A stretch of DNA of 64,000 nucleotides from JACCXG01 sp963750935 (GTDB taxonomy: Bacteria; Acidobacteriota; Vicinamibacteria; Vicinamibacterales; 2-12-FULL-66-21): contig CAVVSR010000014.1 of the NCBI GenBank assembly GCA_963750935.1, forward strand, positions 558,001-622,000. Direction: 5' to 3'. The position numbers and the translations under genes were made by a program. Below, piece by piece: positions 25,110-36,213 of this stretch. Under the pieces are notes generated by a model. The model searched no databases. It had not been told where the DNA came from and was given only the letters and a program-made list of their open reading frames with translations. The stretch's first letter is position 1; every line of letters begins with the position of its first letter.

Positions 25110-28100
25110 TCAATCGGCTTCCACGATCTCGAGCACGCCGCTCAGCGGAATCCGCAGCCAGTCCGGCCGGTTGTTGAGCTCGTAGTTGAGCTCGTACAGC
25201 GCCTTGGCCAGCATGAACAGCTGCAGCAGGGCGTCACGCTGCGAGGGCTCGGTCGGGATGAAGAGCGCGTTACCCGCGGTCGAGAAGTAGCCCTTGAGGA
25301 ACGCGGCGCACGTCCACGTCTGCCAGACGCGTGCCCACGCCTGATCGTGGGGCAGGTGGCCCGGCCGGCGGGCCTGATGCTCGAACAGGGCGGCGGATGC
25401 CGCGTAGCTGAACGAGCGCAGCATGCCGGCGACATCCTTGAGCGGCGACTGCTTTTCACGGCGCTGCGCCAGCGGCCGCGCCGGTTCCCCCTCGAAGTCG
25501 AGGATGTAGAAGTCCCCCTCGGCCCAGAGGACCTGGCCGAGGTGATAGTCGCCGTGGATGCGCGTCTTCGAGACGGAGAACTCGAGCGCCGGGAGGGCGC
25601 GGATGCGTTCGAAGAGCTGCGGTTCGCGTTCGAGCAGGCGGCCGACCAGCGCGGCTGCGCCATCCTGCGACCCGCCATCCAGGCGGACTGCCGCCCGCGA
25701 CTTCAGCGCATCGAGCGCCTTGCGCGCCTGCGCCGTGGCGTCGATGGTCACCGCGTGGAGGTCGTCCTTGGTGAACGGCGCCGGGGCGAACGCCGGATCC
25801 GCGGCATTGCTGGCGAGCGCGAGGTGGACCTCCGCGGTGCGCCTGCCGAGCGTCTCGGCGGTTCCGAGATATGCGCCCATCACGTCCAGGACCGGCCGCG
25901 GGGCCACGGCCGTCGTCATCTCCGTGAACGTCCTGGGCAGGGGCGTTGTCGGAACCGGCCGGCCCTCGATCTGATCGTAGAACCGGCTCAGTTCGTCGGT
26001 CGCGTGACGCCAGCCGTCGGCCTGGCTCTCGAGCAGCTGCTGCACCATGGCGATGGTGGTCGGCTGTTCGGCCGCGCCGCGGTACTCGAGGGCGCCCGCC
26101 ACCGCCGGCACGCGCGGATAGCGCACCACCTCGGTCAGGTACTGGCCGATCTCGAAGTCCGGGTTGACGCCTTTTTCGAGCCGCCGGAACAGCTTCAGGA
26201 TCAGGCGATCGCCGTAGATCAGGGAGGTGTTGGTCTGTTCGGCCGACATGCGCGCGATCCGCAGGTCCTCGCGTCCGCGCAGCGCCGCGAACATGGAGGT
26301 CTGGAGGGCGTGCAGCGAGCCGCGCCGGGTGCGGGTCTCTTCGTGCGTCTCGACCGCCTCGAGCAGCGTCCGGGCGAAGCGATCGTCGAGCCAGGCGTCG
26401 AACAGGACGCCTTTCCGCGCGCCGGTGACGCGGGCGAGCACGGCGCCCGGCGTCCGTTCCTCGACGCCCCTGGCGTCGGTGGCGGCGCAAATCGCCAGCG
26501 GCAGAAAGTAGGTCTCGCGCTCGCCGTCGTCGAACTGCACTTCGACGAGGGTCAGGAACAGCGGCTGCGGGCCGCGGCGGAGCAGTCCCCAGTCGACGAA
26601 GCGGGCCGCGCGCAGGCGGCGCGCCTTGCCGCCAAACCAGCGCTGGCGGAGCAGGAACGGCGCCAGCAGATCGCGTTCGATCAGGGTCCGGACGTTGCCG
26701 TCGAGCGCCGTGTCCCACGCGGCGCCGACGAACAGGGCCGGCGTCTCGCCGATCTTCACGGCGGTTTCCGGCGCGACGCGCGCGGTGATCGGCGACGGCG
26801 ACTGCTGCAGCCGGAACCAGTAGAACGTGTACCCGGGGAGCGTGAGGAAATACGGCAGCTCGCTGATGGCGGGGAACTCGGTCAGTCCCAGCATCTCGAC
26901 CGGCGTCATGCCCTTGAACTGGCTCAGGTCGAGTTGAATCGGCTGGACCGAGCGCGCCAGGTTGGCGACGCAGAGAATGATGTCGTCCTGGTAGTGCCGG
27001 ACGTAGGCGAGCACCTTGCGGTTCTCGGCGGGCAGGAACTCGATCGAGCCGCGGCCGAACACCTTGAACTGGCGCCGCAGGCCGATCATCCGCTTCATCC
27101 AGTTCAGCAGCGAGAACGGCGACCGCTCCTGGGCCTCGACGTTGATGGCCTGGTAGCCGTAGACCGCGTCCATGATCGGCGGCGCGTAGAGTCGGGCCGG
27201 ATCGGCGCGCGAGAACCCGCCGTTGCGATCGCCGGTCCACTGCATCGGCGTGCGCACGCCGTTGCGATCGCCGAGATAGATGTTGTCCCCCATCCCGAGC
27301 TCGTCGCCGTAGTAGAGCACCGGCGTGCCGGGCATCGAGAACAGCAGGCCGGTGAGCAGCTCGATGCGCCGGCGGCTGTTCTCGAGCAGCGGCGCGAGGC
27401 GGCGGCGGATGCCGACGTTGATCCGCATCTGCGGGTCGGCGGCGTAGGCCTGGTACATGTAGTCGCGTTCCTCGTCGGTGACCATCTCGAGCGTCAGCTC
27501 GTCATGGTTGCGCAGGAACATCGCCCACTGGCAGTTGTCCGGAATCTCCGGCGTCTGCCGCAGGATCTCGACGATCGGGTGGCGATCCTCCTGCCGCACC
27601 GCCATGAACATCCGCGGCATCAGCGGGAAGTGGAACGCCATGTGGCACTCGTCGCCGTCGCCGAAATACGGGCGGACGTCGGCCGGCCACTGGTTCGCCT
27701 CCGCCAGCAGCATGCGGTCGGGGTAGCGCCCGTCGAGCGCCTTGCGAATCTGCTTCAGGACCGCGTGCGTCTCCTCGAGGTTCTCGCAGATGGTCCCCTC
27801 GCGCTCGATCAGGTACGGCACCGCGTCGAGGCGCAGCCCGTCGACGCCGCGATCGAACCAGAACTGCATCACCCGCGTCACGTCCTTCAGCACCATCGGG
27901 TTGTCGAAGTTCAGATCCGGCTGATGGTGGAAGAAGCGGTGCCAGTAGTAGGCCTTGGCGGTGTCGTCCCAGCTCCAGTTCGAGGTCTCGGTGTCGGTGA
28001 AGATGATCCGGACCCCCTCGGTACTTGCGGTTGGTCTCGCTCCAGACGTAGTAGTCGCGCTCCGGCGACCCGGGGGCCGCGCGCCGCGCCGCCTGGAACC

Positions 28101-28446
28101 AGGGATGCTGATCCGAGGTGTGATTGATGACCAGCTCGGTGATGACGCGGATGCCGCGGCGATGCGCCTCGTCGAGGAAGCGATCGAAGTCGGCGAGCGT
28201 GCCGTAGCTCGGGTGGATGTTCTCGTAATCCGCGATGTCGTAGCCGTCGTCACGGAGCGGCGACGGGTAGAACGGGAGCAGCCACAGCGTGTTGACGCCG
28301 AGGTCCTGCAGGTACTCGAGCTTCTGGCTCAGCCCGGGGAAATCTCCGACGCCGTCGTTCGTGCTGTCGAAGAACGCGCGCACGTGCGCCTGGTAGACGA
28401 CGGCATCCTTGTACCAGAGCGGGTCTTTCGAATCGGTGGTCTGCAT
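25110..28446 (-). CDS. treS: Trehalose synthase-maltokinase fusion, +1 break near 28020
   Basis: About 1111 residues. The N-terminal half is TreS (GH13): DPLWYKDAVVYQAHVRAFFD, GVDGLRLDAVPYL (nucleophile), LLAEANQWP (Glu) and FLRNHDELTLEM, interconverting trehalose and maltose. From about residue 560 the maltokinase follows, with HGDYHLGQVLWAEGDFYIL and LDFEGEPARP, the APH-like kinase core that makes maltose-1-phosphate with ATP. The frame breaks at NRKY and resumes EGVRIIFTDTETSNWSWD; one extra base at 28020 explains it. TreS-Mak fusions feed GlgE, whose gene lies immediately upstream. Confidence 0.92.
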
Positions 28447-28464
28447 CTACGGTGTGCGACCGCG

Positions 28465-30621
28465 TCAGTTCTTTAAGGGCAGCGGCCCGTCGTCCTGCGG
28501 TGGCGGCGAGGACAGCTGCACCTGCAGGATGTGGGCGACGCGGGCTTCAGGGTCGAGCCGCACGTAGTTCCACTCACCCCGCCAGTAGTAGCGCTCGTTC
28601 GACAGCAGGTCGAGGACCTCGACCGCCGAGCCGGTGGTCAGCCCCCAGTCGGTGAGCGGCAGCTGCACGAAGCCGTGCTGCATGTGGTGGGGGTCGAGAT
28701 TGACGATCACGAGGACGACGTCGCTGCCGTCCACGGTCCGCTTGCTGTAGCAGACGATGTGCGGGTTGTCGGTGTTGTGGAACCGCAGGCCGCGATCGCG
28801 ATGCAGCGCCGGATGCTGCCGCCGGATCATGTTGATCTGACGCACCAGCTCCGCGAGGGAATGCGGCTGAGTGAAGTCGCGGATCCGGATCTGGTACTTC
28901 TCCGAGTCGAGGTACTCCTCGCTGCCCGGCTTGACCGGAACGTTCTCGGCCAGCTCGTAGCCGCTGTAGATGCCGTAGGTGGCGCCGAGCGTCGCCGCGA
29001 GGATCAGCCGGACCTGGAAGGCCGGCCGTCCGCCATGCTGCAGATACTCGTGCAGGATGTCCGGCGTGTTCGCGAACAGGTTCGGGCGCAGGTATTCGCG
29101 CACGTCCGTCCGCGTCAGCTCGGTGAAGTACTCGACCAGCTCCTCCTTCGCGTTGCGCCACGTGAAGTAGGTGTAGGACTGGGAGAAGCCGGACTTCGCG
29201 AGATAGCGCATCACCTTCGGCCGGGTGAAGGCCTCCGACAGGAAGATGGTGTCGGGATGACGCGACTTCACGTCGGCGAGCGCCCACTCCCAGAAGCGGA
29301 ACGCCTTGGTGTGCGGGTTGTCGACGCGGAAGATCTTCACGCCGTTCTCGACCCAGAAGTCGATGATCCGCTTCAGCTCGCGCCAGAGCGACTGCCACTG
29401 GTCCGAATCGAAATTGATCGGATAGATGTCCTGGTATTTCTTCGGCGGGTTCTCCGCGTACTTGATGGTGCCGTCGGGACGCTGCCGGAACCACTCGGGG
29501 TGCTCCCGGACGTAGGGATGATCGGGGGAGGCCTGATAGGCGAGATCGAGCGCGATCTCGAGGCCGAGGCGCTCGGCCGACTCGCGGAAGCGCCGGAAAT
29601 CCTCGAGCGTGCCGAGCCCTGGCTCGACGGCGTCGTGGCCGCCGGCGTCGCTGCCGATCGCCCACGGGCTGCCGACGTCGTTCGGGCCGGGCTCGAGCGA
29701 GTTGTTCTTGCCCTTGCGAAAGCTCGTGCCGATGGGATGGATCGGCGGCAGGTAGAGGACGTCGAATCCCATCGACGCCACGTAGTGGAGGCGCCTGGTC
29801 GCTTCGTCGAAGGTGGCACTGCGGCCCGGGTCGTTGCCGGCCGAGCGCGGGAACATCTCGTACCACGCGCCGAAGCGCGCGAGCTCGCGCTCGACGGTGA
29901 TGCCGAGGACCCGATCGTAGCGGGTGGCGCGGCTGCGGTCGGGATTGCGCTGCATCGCGTCCGCGAGTGACGTCGTCAGGGCGCGGGCAATGCGCTGCGC
30001 CTGATCGATGGCCTCGTCGGCCAGCGCCGCCGACGTCTGCCGCAGCAGGCTGCCGTCGCTCGATCCGTCACCGAGCCTGGCCGCCGTGTCGCGCACGAGC
30101 GCGGCGCCCTCGAGGAGCTCGCTCTTGACGTCCTGGCCCGCGCCGACCTTCTTGGACAGCTCGTGCCGCCAGCTCTCGAAGCGATCGACCCAGCCCTCGA
30201 CCGTGTACTGGTACGGCCGCAGCTCGTCGATCGTGAAGCTCGCGCCCCAACGGTCGTTGCCGATCGCGACCATCGGGACTTCACGCCACGCGTCCTCGCC
30301 GGCGCGACGGTAAAGCAGCGCCGCCGCAAGCGTGTCGTGGCCGTCCGTGAAGATGTCGGCGCTGACGAGGACAGGCTCGCCGACCGTGCGCTTGATCGGA
30401 AACCGTCCCGCATCGACCTCGGGATGCACACCTTCGACGATGACCCGCCGCTGCAGGTCGCGGTCGAGCCGCTGCTCGCTCGCACCAGCCGCCGCGGCCG
30501 CCGGCGCGAGCGCCGAGGTCCCGTCGCTCGCCGCCGCCCGCTTGCGCGGCGCCGTCGACCGCTTCTTCGTATCCGTCGCTGTCTTCGCCATCGTCATGCA
30601 CTCGTTCGCCGGATAACGCAA
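28465..30621 (-). CDS. glgE: Alpha-1,4-glucan:maltose-1-phosphate maltosyltransferase GlgE
   Basis: Up to 718 residues; the true start may be one of the two downstream ATGs (about 30597 or 30591), since a Lys/Arg/Ala-rich tail precedes the conserved region. The N-terminal domain (GRFPIKRTVGEPVLVSADIF) precedes the GH13_3 barrel with VLYLPPIHPIGTSFRKGKNN, GVKIFRVDNPHTKAFRFWEW (nucleophile Asp) and TIFLSEAFTRPKVM (Glu). GlgE extends alpha-1,4-glucans using maltose-1-phosphate. It is intact, 18 bp upstream of treS/mak, matching the GlgE pathway order. Confidence 0.95.
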   Translation of the reverse strand: MRYPANECMTMAKTATDTKKRSTAPRKRAAASDGTSALAPAAAAAGASEQRLDRDLQRRVIVEGVHPEVDAGRFPIKRTVGEPVLVSADIFTDGHDTLAAALLYRRAGEDAWREVPMVAIGNDRWGASFTIDELRPYQYTVEGWVDRFESWRHELSKKVGAGQDVKSELLEGAALVRDTAARLGDGSSDGSLLRQTSAALADEAIDQAQRIARALTTSLADAMQRNPDRSRATRYDRVLGITVERELARFGAWYEMFPRSAGNDPGRSATFDEATRRLHYVASMGFDVLYLPPIHPIGTSFRKGKNNSLEPGPNDVGSPWAIGSDAGGHDAVEPGLGTLEDFRRFRESAERLGLEIALDLAYQASPDHPYVREHPEWFRQRPDGTIKYAENPPKKYQDIYPINFDSDQWQSLWRELKRIIDFWVENGVKIFRVDNPHTKAFRFWEWALADVKSRHPDTIFLSEAFTRPKVMRYLAKSGFSQSYTYFTWRNAKEELVEYFTELTRTDVREYLRPNLFANTPDILHEYLQHGGRPAFQVRLILAATLGATYGIYSGYELAENVPVKPGSEEYLDSEKYQIRIRDFTQPHSLAELVRQINMIRRQHPALHRDRGLRFHNTDNPHIVCYSKRTVDGSDVVLVIVNLDPHHMQHGFVQLPLTDWGLTTGSAVEVLDLLSNERYYWRGEWNYVRLDPEARVAHILQVQLSSPPPQDDGPLPLKN

Positions 30622-30666
30622 CTCCCGTCCGCGCCCGGCAAATGAACGTTGAACCTGGCCACGTGC

Positions 30667-30776
30667 ACAGAACCGCGCAGAACCCCGCAGAACCCGCAGA
30701 ACTGCGCAGAATCCTGTAGAACCCGCAGAACCCGGTAGAACCTCGCAGAACCCAGGTAGAACCCGCGTAGAACCCG
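30667..30776 (-). repeat. Array of about eleven CAGAACC/TAGAACC words between glgX and glgE
   Basis: The whole gap between glgX and glgE is made of units of 9-12 bp containing CAGAAC or TAGAAC followed by CC(C)GC. About eleven copies occur with variable spacing. There is no spacer of CRISPR size and no hairpin arm. The operon reads through it. The same kind of GAACC word is found inside queA at 35640-35745. Confidence 0.75.
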
Positions 30777-30778
30777 CC

Positions 30779-32978
<2,200 letters not shown>

Positions 32979-33058
32979 GTTGCGACGCAGGATGGCAAAC
33001 GGGATCGCGGCCAGCGTCTTGAATTGGCTGCACTCGTGTGCATGCCCGTACCGTCCGC

Positions 33059-33529
33059 ATGAAATCGCGAGTGCTGCCGCGCGAGGTGACGATGGACGCG
33101 CTGCGCCGCTGGGCCGTGCTGCTCGACAGCGCATTTCGCGTCCCCGGCACCAGCATCCGCTTCGGCCTCGACGCCATCATCGGGCTGGTCCCCGGAGTCG
33201 GCGACATCTCGACCCCCGCCTTTGCCGCGCTGCTCCTGCTGCAGGCCGTCCGCATGCGCCTGCCGCTGGTGGTGCAGGCGCGGATGGTCCTCAACGCCGC
33301 GCTCGACATGCTGATCGGGGTCGTCCCCGTCCTCGGCGACCTGGTGGATATCGGCTGGAAGGCGAACCTGCGGAACCTCGCCCTGCTCGAGCGCCACGCG
33401 AACCCCGGCATCCCGCCGGCGCGCGCCGACTACCTCTTCGTGACCATCTGCATCGCGCTGCTGGTGCTCATCGCGGTTGCACCGGTGCTGCTCCTCGGCT
33501 GGGTGATCTCCAGGTGGCCTCTCATCTAA
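33059..33529 (+). CDS. DUF4112 family small membrane protein
   Basis: About 156 residues from an ATG at 33059 (an upstream start at 33038 is possible). The conserved text is LDSAFRVPGTSIRFGLDAII, GLVPGVGDISTPAFAALLLL and VPVLGDLVDIGWKANLRN, the paired GLVPGxGD and VPVLGD motifs of DUF4112, and a C-terminal membrane segment (YLFVTICIALLVLIAVAPVL). It is an inner-membrane protein whose role is not known. It shares a short divergent region with glgX and is convergent with the PerM-like gene. Confidence 0.8.
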   Translation: MKSRVLPREVTMDALRRWAVLLDSAFRVPGTSIRFGLDAIIGLVPGVGDISTPAFAALLLLQAVRMRLPLVVQARMVLNAALDMLIGVVPVLGDLVDIGWKANLRNLALLERHANPGIPPARADYLFVTICIALLVLIAVAPVLLLGWVISRWPLI

Positions 33530-33662
33530 CTCCCAACTCCCAAAGGAGAGCCGCGCGAACAACGGGGTGGAAGGCGCACCCAATTGCCCGGTCGCCACGA
33601 CTTCTACCCGGATGTCTCGAACGATTCCGTTTGGGAGTTGGGAGTTGGAAGTTGGGAGTTGA
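33528..33662. repeat. Perfect 17-bp inverted repeat of AACTCCCA words between convergent genes
   Basis: The left arm AACTCCCAACTCCCAAA (33528-33544) is the exact complement of the right arm at 33630-33646. The right arm extends with two more 7-8-bp words to 33662. The spacer of about 85 bp has no gene. Because the element lies between two converging genes it could act as a bidirectional terminator, but it lacks T-runs. The same words follow fabH at 6534-6567. Confidence 0.8.
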
Positions 33663-34916
33663 CTACTCACCCAGCAATTCGCCGACCGCCTGCAGATCTT
33701 CGACGCGGTCGCAGATCGACTTGACCATCATCATCATCGGCACCGCGAGGATGGTGCCCCACACGCCCCAGATCCAGCTCCAGAACAGCAGGCCGACGAA
33801 GATCGCGACCGGGTTCATCTGCGCGGCGCGGCTCATGAGCATCGGCGTCAGCAGCCAGCCTTCGAGGCTGGTGATCGCGAGCGTCGCGCCGCACACGTAG
33901 GTGGTGCGGAGCAGATCGTCGAACTGCATGAAGGTGACGACGCCGAGGCCGGCGGTCACGAAGATCGGGCCAAGGTAGGGGACCGAGTTGAAGATGCCGG
34001 CGAGCAGCCCCCACACCACGAACTGGCGGACGCCGAAGTACCACAGCACGAGCGCCGTGAGCGTGCCGACCAGCGCGCTGGTGATGACCTGGACGCGCAG
34101 GAAGCCGCTGATCTGCCGGTTGATCTCGTCCATGATCTGGACGCTGATTTTCTTCTTCGTGAGGGTCGGCCCGGCAATCTTCACCAGCTTGCGCTTGAAC
34201 AGGTCGCCGGTCACGAGCAGGAAGAAGACCAGGAACAGGACGACCGCGAACTGGCCGAGGAAGGCGACGATGTTGCGCCCCCCGGCCCAGAGATAGTCGG
34301 TCGCCCGGAACGCCGGCTCGACGACCTGCACGCGCTGCACGCCGGACGGCGTCGGCACCGGCTCGGCGGCCGCCGCGGTCGCCTTGTCGATCTCGGTTGC
34401 CGCCCGCTGCATCTTGTCGAGCGCGCCTTCTTCCGACGTCCGTCGTGGTGCCTTGAGGCGGTCGGCCATGCGCCGCGTCGCGTTGGGCAGTTCCTCGACG
34501 ATCGACATCGCCTGCGGAGTCAGCTTGTAGACGCCGAAGCCGAGACCGGCGCAGAGGCCGATCAGGACCAGCCCCGACCCAATCCAGCGGTTCACGCCGC
34601 GACGCGCGAGCGAGTCGACGATCGGCCCGAGCACGTAGCTGATCAGCACGCCGATGACGACCGGGATGAGGACGGGCTCGGCGTACTGGAGGACCAGGAT
34701 GACGGCGAGCGTCGCGATGACGCTGAGTTGCGCGTTGCGAACGTCGGTGACGCTGGGGTCGATCGACGTTACCTCGGCGTCGGCCTTGTCGTCGGGCTGC
34801 TTGTCGGGCTGCTTGTCGGGCTGCTTGTCAGGCTGCGCCCCTCTCGAGCCCGCCTCGTCGCGCGGTTGAGTCTGGGAGCGTACCGCGGGCGAATGGTCGG
34901 GCTGTTCGTGGGACAC
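33663..34916 (-). CDS. AI-2E/PerM family membrane protein with DKQP repeats
   Basis: About 417 residues from a proposed GTG at 34916. The N-terminal 70 residues are polar and contain the tandem repeat DKQPDKQPDKQPD, encoded by a 12-bp DNA repeat at about 34790-34840. Then come eight or so membrane segments, with IATLAVILVLQYAEPVLIPV, FVVWGLLAGIFNSVPYLGPI and MNPVAIFVGLLFWSWIWG, the last two being signatures of the AI-2E transporter/PerM family. Proposed roles in the family include permease or transporter; the substrate here is unknown. It lies downstream of queA on the same strand. Confidence 0.82.
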   Translation of the reverse strand: MSHEQPDHSPAVRSQTQPRDEAGSRGAQPDKQPDKQPDKQPDDKADAEVTSIDPSVTDVRNAQLSVIATLAVILVLQYAEPVLIPVVIGVLISYVLGPIVDSLARRGVNRWIGSGLVLIGLCAGLGFGVYKLTPQAMSIVEELPNATRRMADRLKAPRRTSEEGALDKMQRAATEIDKATAAAAEPVPTPSGVQRVQVVEPAFRATDYLWAGGRNIVAFLGQFAVVLFLVFFLLVTGDLFKRKLVKIAGPTLTKKKISVQIMDEINRQISGFLRVQVITSALVGTLTALVLWYFGVRQFVVWGLLAGIFNSVPYLGPIFVTAGLGVVTFMQFDDLLRTTYVCGATLAITSLEGWLLTPMLMSRAAQMNPVAIFVGLLFWSWIWGVWGTILAVPMMMMVKSICDRVEDLQAVGELLGE

Positions 34917-34947
34917 CGTGGAAATTGTACTGTGCCGTGGGGACGCA

Positions 34948-35007
34948 GCACGTGAAGCACGTCCGCACGTGGCACGTAGCCACGTTGCACCTGGCACGTA
35001 ACACGTG
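34948..35007 (-). repeat. GCACGTG/GCACGTA word array between queA and the PerM-like gene
   Basis: Eight or so 7-9-bp words of the form GCACGTG, GCACGTC, GCACGTA or CCACGTT follow each other without other sequence. CACGTG itself is palindromic, so the array is rich in small hairpins. It fills the gap between the queA stop and the PerM-like gene. A shorter version lies at 7248-7276. Confidence 0.7.
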
Positions 35008-35009
35008 AC

Positions 35010-36173
35010 TCACACGACCAACATCGCGTCGCCGTAGCTGTAGAACCGATAGCGCGCCTCGACCGCGGTCCGGTACGCGGAAAGCGTGCGCTCCCGGCCG
35101 GCGAACGCGGCGACGAGCAGCAGCAGCGACGATCGCGGCAGGTGGAAGTTCGTCATCAGCGCATCGATGACCTGGAACTCGAAGCCCGGGTAGATGAACG
35201 TCGAGGCGGTCGCCGGCCCGGGAATCACCTCGCCGGCGCCGCGCCTGGCCGCGTCCTCCAGCGCCCGCGTGGTGGTCGTGCCGACCGCGACCACCCGCCG
35301 TCCCTCGCGCCTTGCCCGGTTGATGGCCTCGGCCGCGCCGGCGCCGATGTCGTAGTGCTCGGGATCGACGACGTGGTCTTCGACGAGGTCGCTGCGGATG
35401 GGCTTGAAGGTGCCGTAGCCGACGTGCAGCGTGATGGCGGTGCGCTCGACGCCGCGCGAGTCGAGCGACTGCAGCAGCGCGGGCGTGAAGTGCAGGCCCG
35501 CCGTCGGCGCGGCGACCGACCCCGCCGCGTTCGCGAAGATGGTCTGGTAGCGCTCGCGGTCGCTGGTGGTGTCGGCCCGCCGGATGTACGGCGGCAGCGG
35601 CATGTGTCCGAGCCGATCGATCAGCCCGGCCACGTCCACCGAACCGGCCGAACCGGCCGAACCGGCCGAACCGGCCGAACCGGCCGAACCCGTCGAACCG
35701 GCCGAACCCGTCGAACCTGCAGAACCCGCAGAACCTGCCGAACCCGGCTGTAACCTGATCCGCCGCCGTCCGAAGTACTTGCGCTCGAGGATCTCGCCGA
35801 TGAGCGCCATGCCGGAGCCGTCGGCCGCTTCGAACCGGACGATCGCGCCGGGCTTCAGCTTCTGTCCGGGATGCACTAATGCGTCGCAGGTGATCGCGCC
35901 GCTGTCATCCGGCGCCGGACGCGACAGCAGCAGGCACTCGACCGCGCCGCCGCTCGGGACGCGCACGCCCAGCAGCCGCGCCGCAAAGACCCGCGTGTCG
36001 TTGACCACGAGGAGGTCGCCGTCGCGCAGGTACGACGGCAGATCCCCCACCATCGCCTGGTGCGTGCGGCCGGTCGCGCGCTCCACTACCAGCAGTCGCG
36101 CGGCGCCGCGCGGCGCCGGGTCCTGGGCGATGAGTTCGTCGGGGAGGTCGAAGTCGAAATCGCTGACGAGCAA
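35010..36173 (-). CDS. queA: S-adenosylmethionine:tRNA ribosyltransferase-isomerase QueA with inserted repeat
   Basis: 387 residues, 30-45 longer than most QueA proteins. It begins MLVSDFDFDLPDELIAQDPA, with LLVVNDTRVFAARL, RLGHMPLPPYIRR, GSVAAPTAGLHFTPALL, HVGYGTFKPI and TNFHLPRSSLLLLVAAFAGR, all canonical. QueA transfers the ribosyl part of SAM to preQ1-tRNA to make epoxyqueuosine. Between GRRRIRLQ and DVAGLIDRLGHM sits a stretch of about 35 residues of GSA/GST triplets, listed separately. queE and queC lie 19 kb away at 54.8-56.1 kb. Confidence 0.95.
   Translation of the reverse strand: MLVSDFDFDLPDELIAQDPAPRGAARLLVVERATGRTHQAMVGDLPSYLRDGDLLVVNDTRVFAARLLGVRVPSGGAVECLLLSRPAPDDSGAITCDALVHPGQKLKPGAIVRFEAADGSGMALIGEILERKYFGRRRIRLQPGSAGSAGSAGSTGSAGSTGSAGSAGSAGSAGSAGSVDVAGLIDRLGHMPLPPYIRRADTTSDRERYQTIFANAAGSVAAPTAGLHFTPALLQSLDSRGVERTAITLHVGYGTFKPIRSDLVEDHVVDPEHYDIGAGAAEAINRARREGRRVVAVGTTTTRALEDAARRGAGEVIPGPATASTFIYPGFEFQVIDALMTNFHLPRSSLLLLVAAFAGRERTLSAYRTAVEARYRFYSYGDAMLVV
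35640..35745 (-). repeat. In-frame 9-bp repeat (GAACCGGCC/GAACCCGTC) inside queA
   Basis: About eleven consecutive 9-bp units, GAACCGGCC or variants such as GAACCCGTC and GAACCTGCA on the plus strand, are inserted in frame and encode repeated Gly-Ser-Ala or Gly-Ser-Thr. They lie at the junction between the beta-barrel insert and the main domain, a place where a flexible loop can be tolerated. The variation lies mainly in positions that keep the GS(A/T) code. Confidence 0.85.
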
Positions 36174-36213
36174 GGGATGGTTCCGCCGTGTCGGGACGAT
36201 ATAGTAACCAGCC

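Noticed and set aside
23171..28127. Very long plus-strand open frames opposite treZ and treS (668 and 926 residues)
   Set aside because: They mirror the codon structure of genuine GH13 genes, have no recognisable motif, and are rich in Arg, Asp, Leu and Val as expected for antisense shadows.
30667..30776. CRISPR-like array
   Set aside because: Units are only 9-12 bp, degenerate, with no unique spacers of 25-40 bp and no cas genes.
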